DNA from: an uncultured Collinsella sp.
GTDB lineage: Bacteria; Actinomycetota; Coriobacteriia; Coriobacteriales; Coriobacteriaceae
Direction of reading: 5' to 3'
Assembly: GCA_900541025.1 (NCBI GenBank)
Contig: UQIL01000035.1
Span: 1 to 17,849 of the forward strand
DNA length: 17,849 nucleotides
Of this stretch, positions 13,477 to 17,849 are shown piece by piece (the first letter of the stretch is position 1; every line of letters begins with the position of its first letter). The notes below the pieces were generated by a model. That model had not been told where the DNA came from. It saw only the letters and a list, made by a program, of their open reading frames with translations, and made no database searches. A program made the position numbers and the translations under genes.

Positions 13477-14982
13477 CTATTGAGGAAGCTCGATTTCGGC
13501 TTCCGACGGGATGCGGAAGTAGGTCTCGGTCCAGTCGGTGAGTTTGTGCTCGAGCTCGCGGGTGATGGCGCCGTCGAGCATGCGCCAGGTCCAGTTGCCG
13601 CCCAGGGTGGCAGGGGTGTTGATGCGCGCCTCATTGCCCAGGTTAAGCAGGTCCTGCATGGTGTAGATGCACGTGTCGCTCACGCTGGCGGCGATGGTGC
13701 GATTGAGTGCATCTGCCATGGGTTCGCCGGCCTGCTGATGGGTGTACAGGGCTGCCTGCTCGCGCTGACGCGGGGTGGCCGTTCCCTCAAACCAGCCGCG
13801 CGCCGTCTCGTTGTCGTGGGTGCCCACATAGGCGACGGTGTTGGCGATGTAGTTATGCGGCAGGTAGTACGAGTTGGTGCCCTCAAAGGCGAACTGCAGG
13901 ATCTTCATGCCGGGGAAACCCGAGTTGTCGCGCATGTCGATGACACCGGGAGTGAGGAAACCCAGGTCCTCGGCGATGATGGGCAGCGTGCTGAGCTTTT
14001 CCTCGAGCGTCTTGAAGAACTTGAGGCCGGGACCCTGCGTCCACGAACCGTAGGACGAATCGGGCGAGGAGAACGGCACCTCCCAATAGGCCTCGAAGCC
14101 GCGGAAGTGATCCAGGCGGATGACGTCGTACATGTCGAGGGCGGCGCGAATGCGGCCCTCCCACCAGGAGAAGCCGTCGGACTCCATGGCGTCCCAGTCG
14201 TAGATGGGGTTGCCCCAGTACTGGCCGGTGGCCGAGAACTGGTCGGGCGGCGTGCCGGCGACGCTCACCGGATTGCCGGCGGCGTCGATCTTAAAGAGCT
14301 CAGGTGTCGCCCACATCTCGACGGAGTCACGCGAGACATAGATGGGCAGGTCGCCGATGATGAGAATGTCGCGCTCGTTGGCATAGGCCTTGAGGCGGCT
14401 CCACTGGCGATCGAAAAAGTACTGCGTCATCTGGTGGTAGAGCATATGCGCCGGATGGTCGGCGCAGACCTTGGCGGAAGCCTCGCCGCGGGTGCGGAGC
14501 TCCGCGGGCCACTCCCAAAACGCCTTGAGACCGCACTCCTCTTTGACGGTCATGAACTCACAGTAGGGGATGAGCCAGTCCTCGTTGGCCTGGATAAAGT
14601 CATCGAAATCGGCCGGCTTGTCGGCAGCAAAGCGCTCAGCGGCGCGGTCGAGAATCTGACGGCGGCCGTCAAAGATAGCACCGTAGTCGACATTGCTGGG
14701 GTCGGATCCCAGATACACGCCATCGATATCGCGCTGCTCCAGATACCCTGCCTCGATAATCTCGGCAAAGTCGATAAAGTTGGGGTTGCCTGCGCGGGCC
14801 GAGAACGACTGATAGGGCGAATCGCCATAGCTGGTCGTCGTAAGGGGCAGAATCTGCCAGTAATGTTGTTTGCACGAGGCGAGAAAATCGACGAAGTCGT
14901 AGGCATTCCAGCCAAAGCCGCCGATTCCGTATGGTCCGGGCAGAGATGAGACGGGCATGAGGACGCCGCTTGCACGCTCCAT
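13477..14982 (-). CDS. malQ: 4-alpha-glucanotransferase (amylomaltase)
   Basis: A GH77 enzyme of 501 residues that transfers alpha-1,4-glucan segments between maltodextrins, releasing glucose and producing longer chains for GlgP. Signatures: RASGVLMPVSSLPGPYGIG at the N-terminus, DSPYQSFSARAGNP at 54-67, GDLPIYVSRDSVEMW, the nucleophile Asp291 in RLDHFRGFEAYW, acid/base Glu338 in IAEDLG and Asp390 in GTHDNE. The length fits the short bacterial form without the extra N-terminal domains of E. coli MalQ. The ATG at 14982 has GGTGAG at 7 nt; an in-frame TTG at 14997 is only just after AAGAAGG and less likely. Its promoter region has a TTGT-N4-ACAA-like site between candidate -35 and -10 boxes. 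Confidence 0.95.
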   Translation of the reverse strand: MERASGVLMPVSSLPGPYGIGGFGWNAYDFVDFLASCKQHYWQILPLTTTSYGDSPYQSFSARAGNPNFIDFAEIIEAGYLEQRDIDGVYLGSDPSNVDYGAIFDGRRQILDRAAERFAADKPADFDDFIQANEDWLIPYCEFMTVKEECGLKAFWEWPAELRTRGEASAKVCADHPAHMLYHQMTQYFFDRQWSRLKAYANERDILIIGDLPIYVSRDSVEMWATPELFKIDAAGNPVSVAGTPPDQFSATGQYWGNPIYDWDAMESDGFSWWEGRIRAALDMYDVIRLDHFRGFEAYWEVPFSSPDSSYGSWTQGPGLKFFKTLEEKLSTLPIIAEDLGFLTPGVIDMRDNSGFPGMKILQFAFEGTNSYYLPHNYIANTVAYVGTHDNETARGWFEGTATPRQREQAALYTHQQAGEPMADALNRTIAASVSDTCIYTMQDLLNLGNEARINTPATLGGNWTWRMLDGAITRELEHKLTDWTETYFRIPSEAEIELPQ

Positions 14983-15067
14983 GAATGCGCTCACCAACCT
15001 TCTTGTTGTGGGGTCGGCCTGCCGATGGGTGTGCAGTCCGCCTCCGATGTTCTGATTCGATACGCCT

Positions 15068-15097
15068 ATTGTAAAACATGTTGTTTAAACATGTACA
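15068..15097 (-). promoter_or_regulatory. Putative malQ-glgP promoter with embedded operator
   Basis: On the minus strand TGTACA (15097-15092) and TACAAT (15073-15068) are separated by 18 bp. The spacer contains the palindromic TTGTTTAAAC site at 15081-15092. The leader would be about 80 nt. Both hexamers are moderate matches (4/6 and 5/6). Confidence 0.5.
15081..15092. promoter_or_regulatory. Candidate GntR operator in the malQ promoter
   Basis: TTGTTTAAACAT keeps the full left half-site and the GTTTAAAC core found at the gntR/PTS promoters. It is nested in a wider inverted repeat, ACATGTT-GTTTA-AACATGT, beginning at 15076. The position between -35 and -10 suits a repressor. Confidence 0.5.
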
Positions 15098-15146
15098 GGC
15101 AAGATAAAATAGTTGGTCGATTTTCGGCGAATGGCTACATGCCATG

Positions 15147-15180
15147 AAAAAGCCCCGACCTCACAACGTGAGATCGGGGC
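15147..15180 (-). terminator. Terminator of galE
   Basis: On the minus strand GCCCCGATCTCAC (15180-15168) pairs with GTGAGGTCGGGGC (about 15164-15152) around a short loop, followed by TTTTT. One mismatch or wobble lies in the stem. It separates galE from malQ, which has its own promoter. Confidence 0.88.
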
Positions 15181-15202
15181 AAGAACGGTATGTAGGTTTT
15201 TG

Positions 15203-16264
15203 CTACTCGGCGTCGGCGAAGCCGTTGGGGTTGTGGCTCTGCCAGTTCCAGCTATCGCGGCACATGTCCGCGATGTCGTACTGGGCCTTCCAGCCCATCA
15301 TGCGCTCGGCCTTGGAGGCATCGCACCAGTTGGCAGCGATGTCGCCGGCGCGGCGCTCGCGGATCACGTAGGGCAGCTCCTTGCCACAAGCCTTGGAGAA
15401 GGCGGCGACGACCTCGAGTACCGAGGTGCCGGTGCCGGTGCCCAAGTTAAAGATCTCGACGCCGGTCTTGCCGTTCATCCAGTTAAGGGCAGCAACGTGA
15501 CCAGAGGCCAGGTCGCACACGTGGATGTAGTCGCGCACGCCGGTGCCGTCGGGGGTGGGGTAGTCGTTGCCAAAGACCTGAACGGCCTCGAGCTTGCCCA
15601 CGGCGACCTGGGCGACATAGGGCACCAGGTTGTTGGGGATGCCCTTGGGGTCCTCGCCGATTAGGCCCGACGGATGAGCGCCGATGGGGTTGAAGTAACG
15701 GAGCAGCACGACGTCCCACTCGGGGTCGGCGGTGTGGACGTCCATAAGGATCTGCTCGATCATCCACTTGGTCCAACCATAGGGGTTGGTCGCGGGCTTC
15801 TTAGGATCCTCCTCGGTGACGGGCGGGTTGTCCGGGTCGCCGTAGACGGTCGAGGAGCTCGAGAAGATGATGGACTTGCAGCCATGGTTGCGCATGACGT
15901 CGACGAGCACCAGGGTGTTCTCGATGTTGTTGTGATAGTACTCGACGGGCTTGCTCACCGACTCGCCGACGGCCTTAAAGCCGGCAAAGTGGATGACGCG
16001 GTCGATCTGATGGGTATCGAAGATCTTGTTCATGGCCTCGCGGTCGAGCACGTTGGCCTCGTAGAAGGTGAGGTTTTTGGCGGCCTCTTCGCCCACGATG
16101 GTCTTGACGCGGTCGACGGCGACAGCGCTGGAGTTGGAGAGGTCATCGACGATGACGACCTGGTAGCCGCCCTCGAGCAGCTGAACGACGGTGTGCGAGC
16201 CGATAAAGCCGGCGCCACCGGTAACGAGGACGCAGGTGTCTTTGGGGTCGAGTGCTTTGGACAT
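15203..16264 (-). CDS. galE: UDP-glucose 4-epimerase
   Basis: A short-chain dehydrogenase-type epimerase of 353 residues interconverting UDP-glucose and UDP-galactose in the Leloir pathway and for surface-glycan precursors. The NAD-binding GGAGFIGS is at 16-23, VDDLSNSS at 39-46, the HFAG motif at 92-95, catalytic Ser in FSSSSTVYG (about 137), and Tyr162 and Lys166 in YGWTK. The C-terminus has RRAGDIAANWCDASKA, the usual substrate-site segment. The ATG at 16264 follows AGGAGAC at 3-5 nt; the reading frame continues upstream to 16336 without a ribosome-binding site. No other Leloir gene is adjacent; the neighbours are malQ downstream and a divergent cell-wall gene upstream. A possible minus-strand -10 (TATACT) is at 16307-16302. 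Confidence 0.95.
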   Translation of the reverse strand: MSKALDPKDTCVLVTGGAGFIGSHTVVQLLEGGYQVVIVDDLSNSSAVAVDRVKTIVGEEAAKNLTFYEANVLDREAMNKIFDTHQIDRVIHFAGFKAVGESVSKPVEYYHNNIENTLVLVDVMRNHGCKSIIFSSSSTVYGDPDNPPVTEEDPKKPATNPYGWTKWMIEQILMDVHTADPEWDVVLLRYFNPIGAHPSGLIGEDPKGIPNNLVPYVAQVAVGKLEAVQVFGNDYPTPDGTGVRDYIHVCDLASGHVAALNWMNGKTGVEIFNLGTGTGTSVLEVVAAFSKACGKELPYVIRERRAGDIAANWCDASKAERMMGWKAQYDIADMCRDSWNWQSHNPNGFADAE

Positions 16265-16385
16265 GTAGTCTCCTATCGAATCAGGAACACTTCTTGAGGG
16301 GAGTATAGCGCAGGCAGGGGCGCCCAAATGGTGCACTGTAGGAAAAGCAGAGGATTATGTTAACGTACTCATATAAGAGCTTGCT

Positions 16386-16412
16386 CAATTGTTACCTCAA
16401 ATTTGACAATTG
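16386..16412. promoter_or_regulatory. Inverted repeat between galE and the cell-wall hydrolase gene
   Basis: CAATTGT (16386-16392) and ACAATTG (16406-16412) are a perfect 7-bp pair 13 bp apart, with the palindrome TCAAATTTGA (16397-16406) between them. They lie in the divergent intergenic region, about 120 bp from each start codon. It is a possible binding site of unknown regulator. Confidence 0.4.
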
Positions 16413-16469
16413 CTTACGAGCCGCCGACCTTGTAGTTTCCTGCCGTTCGTGGAAATCGTTGGGACGCGC

Positions 16470-16533
16470 CATATGTACGCTAATATGTATGAGTTGAGCG
16501 ACATATAAATAAGCATGTAACGGAGTACATATG
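16470..16533 (+). promoter_or_regulatory. Long-range inverted repeat reaching the hydrolase start codon
   Basis: CATATGTAC (16470-16478) and GTACATATG (16525-16533) are perfect complements; the second arm includes the ATG and adjoins the CGGAG ribosome-binding site. Possible -10 sequences between them (TAATAT 16481-16486, TATAAA 16504-16509) make it unclear whether the first arm is transcribed, so this may be an operator pair or a start-codon-masking RNA stem. Confidence 0.35.
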
Positions 16534-17736
16534 TCACCAAACAGCGATTCCATCCTTTCCCGGGAGTTCTCGCGCCGTACCGCCCTCAAGGCCCTGTTCG
16601 GCGCCGCTTCTGCGGCAGTTCTTTTTGGCCTGCCCACTCGCGCCCATGCGGCGGAGGCTTCCAAAGAAACCACCGATAAATTGAATGCCGCCCAGGCCCA
16701 GCTCGACGAGGTTCAGGCCCAGCTCGACAGCATCGCAAATGAGTATGCGGCGCTGGCCAACAAGAATGCCCAGACCCTCAACGACATCGAGAATGTCCAG
16801 GGCAAGATTGACGACACGCAGGCCCAGATCGATGAAAAGAAGGCCGAGCTCAAGAAGAAGCGCAACGACCTTTCCGATCGCGTGGCCGCCAGCTACAAGT
16901 CCGGCGGCACGAACATCCTGTCGCTGCTGCTGGCCTCTGGCTCGTTTGAGGAACTCGTCGCCAACGCGCATTACGTTGAGAAGATCAACAAGAGCGACCG
17001 CGATGCCATCGAGGATATCCAGACGATTCAGGCTGAGCTCGACGCACAGAAGACCGAGCTCGAAGCACAAAAGGCCGACCTGGAGAAACTCAAGGACCAG
17101 CAGACGGCTCAGATGCAGGATATGCAGGCCAAGCAGCAAGAAGTCCAGACCGTGCTGAACGGTCTTTCCGACGACGTCAAGGAGCTCATGGCTCAGCGCG
17201 ATTCCGAGATCCTCGCTGCCGCCCAGGCCGAGGAGGCCGCTAGGAAGGCGGCTGCGGCAGCCGCGGCCTCTGCGAACACGGGCTCTTCTTCGGGTGGCTC
17301 GAGCTCGGGTGGCGGCTCGTATGCCGGCGGCACCCCGCAACAGACGGGCGGTTCGGGCAAGCAGCAGGCCGTCGTCAATGCGTGCTACTCGACGCCTTCT
17401 CCCGGCCAGGGCTGGTGTGCTGCCTGGGTTACCAACGTCTTCCGCAATGCCGGCGTGGGCTATTTTGGCGGCAACGCGTGTGACATGTTCAACGCCTGGT
17501 GCTATAGCTCCGATCGCTCGGCGCTGCAGGTGGGCATGATCGTGGCCGATTCCTCGCACAGCGGCACGGGTGCTCCGGGCCTTATCTACGGTCATGTGGG
17601 TATCTACGTTGGCGGCGGTATCGTTATGAGCAACGAGGGTGCCATTACGTCTAAGTCGCTTGATTCGTTTATTAGCTTCTATGGCACTGGCTCTGGCGTG
17701 CGTTGGGGCTGGCTTGGCGGTATTGCGCTGTCGTAG
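16531..17736 (+). CDS. Tat-exported coiled-coil cell-wall hydrolase (PcsB-like N-terminus, CHAP/amidase-type C-terminus)
   Basis: A 401-residue secreted protein. A twin-arginine signal (FSRRTALKALFGAAS, 13-27) ends at a likely AHA|A cleavage site near residue 40. Residues 45-120 and 148-225 are long coiled coils joined by a hinge (SYKSGGTNILSLLLASGSFEELV), the arrangement of PcsB/CwlO N-terminal domains, which in other bacteria keep the hydrolase inactive until FtsEX activates it. An Ala-rich and then Gly/Ser-rich linker (238-275) leads to a C-terminal cysteine peptidase/amidase domain with a candidate catalytic Cys296 (GQGWCAAWV) and His355 (GHVGIYVG). It probably cleaves peptidoglycan during growth or division. 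The ATG at 16531 follows CGGAG at 5 nt. Whether an FtsEX partner exists cannot be judged here. Confidence 0.88.
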   Translation: MSPNSDSILSREFSRRTALKALFGAASAAVLFGLPTRAHAAEASKETTDKLNAAQAQLDEVQAQLDSIANEYAALANKNAQTLNDIENVQGKIDDTQAQIDEKKAELKKKRNDLSDRVAASYKSGGTNILSLLLASGSFEELVANAHYVEKINKSDRDAIEDIQTIQAELDAQKTELEAQKADLEKLKDQQTAQMQDMQAKQQEVQTVLNGLSDDVKELMAQRDSEILAAAQAEEAARKAAAAAAASANTGSSSGGSSSGGGSYAGGTPQQTGGSGKQQAVVNACYSTPSPGQGWCAAWVTNVFRNAGVGYFGGNACDMFNAWCYSSDRSALQVGMIVADSSHSGTGAPGLIYGHVGIYVGGGIVMSNEGAITSKSLDSFISFYGTGSGVRWGWLGGIALS

Positions 17737-17803
17737 CTGCGGTTTGAAGCAAGTTGGTCCGGGACTGGGGGCGAGGCATAAGGTTGCCTGCTCTACAGTC
17801 CTG

Positions 17804-17840
17804 CGCAAGACGAAGGCCACATTAAGTGGCCTTCTTTGCG
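17804..17840 (+). terminator. Terminator after the cell-wall hydrolase
   Basis: GAAGGCCAC (17812-17820) and GTGGCCTTC (17826-17834) form a 9-bp stem with loop ATTAA, extended by CGCAA/TTGCG outside, followed by a short TTT. Confidence 0.8.
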
Positions 17841-17849
17841 TGCGGAACT

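Noticed and set aside
13480..14949. A 489-codon plus-strand frame opposite malQ
   Set aside because: Covers almost exactly the malQ gene in antisense; the malQ product has all GH77 catalytic motifs.
16403..16431. TTGACA at 16403-16408 as the -35 of the hydrolase promoter
   Set aside because: No acceptable -10 at 16-18 bp; the hexamer is part of the inverted repeat at 16386-16412.
16534..17820. A 428-codon minus-strand frame opposite the cell-wall hydrolase
   Set aside because: Arg- and Leu-rich antisense translation; the plus-strand product has a Tat signal, coiled coils and a catalytic domain.

Overview
The window looks like chromosomal DNA from a high-GC, gut-type actinobacterium of the Coriobacteriia, most likely Collinsella or a close relative. 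This is inferred from coding style, twin-arginine (Tat) signals on surface proteins, carbohydrate gene content and recalled protein similarity; no database was searched. It holds twelve protein genes, one intact tRNA gene, and an unusually clear set of terminators, intercistronic hairpins and palindromic repeats.

Layout. Positions 1-354 carry a 163-bp direct repeat (period 191 bp) containing a tRNA T-arm-like segment, a bidirectional terminator and the last 20 nt of tRNA-Gln; the second copy runs into the intact tRNA-Gln(UUG) gene (335-409, minus). Next, on the minus strand, come a two-domain peptidoglycan-binding protein (448-1353), a long-chain-type polyprenyl diphosphate synthase (1492-2517) and an 816-residue protein fusing a glucose/maltose-type PTS EIICB transporter to a C-terminal HAD/Cof phosphatase (2631-5081). 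A GntR/UTRA regulator of TreR type (5311-6030, plus) is divergent from it. Downstream, on the plus strand, is a complete CUT1 sugar ABC transporter: Tat-type binding lipoprotein, two permeases and a MsmK/UgpC-type ATPase (6337-10704). On the minus strand follow glgP, malQ and galE. The window ends with a Tat-exported coiled-coil cell-wall hydrolase of CHAP/amidase type (16531-17736).

How the parts fit. Positions 2631-14982 read as an alpha-glucan/maltodextrin uptake and breakdown locus. The ABC transporter imports oligosaccharides, MalQ rearranges them and GlgP phosphorolyses them to glucose-1-phosphate. The PTS protein imports and phosphorylates a sugar, and its own phosphatase domain may dephosphorylate it. 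A 12-bp palindrome of the form TTGT-N4-ACAA, perfect or with one half degenerate, occurs in all three control regions: the gntR/PTS intergenic region, the ABC operon promoter, and the malQ-glgP promoter between plausible -35 and -10 boxes. It resembles the operator I recall for Bacillus TreR, so the local GntR protein may control all of these transcription units. Putting the inducer-generating transporter and a sugar-phosphate phosphatase in one polypeptide under that regulator is the most novel-looking aspect of the window.

Other unexplained structure: a pair of inverted repeats built on TCTC-R-ATCTGTAAC between the ABC operon and glgP, a lysine-rich insertion in the ABC ATPase, GC-rich hairpins inside both operons, and the tRNA-linked tandem repeat at the left edge.
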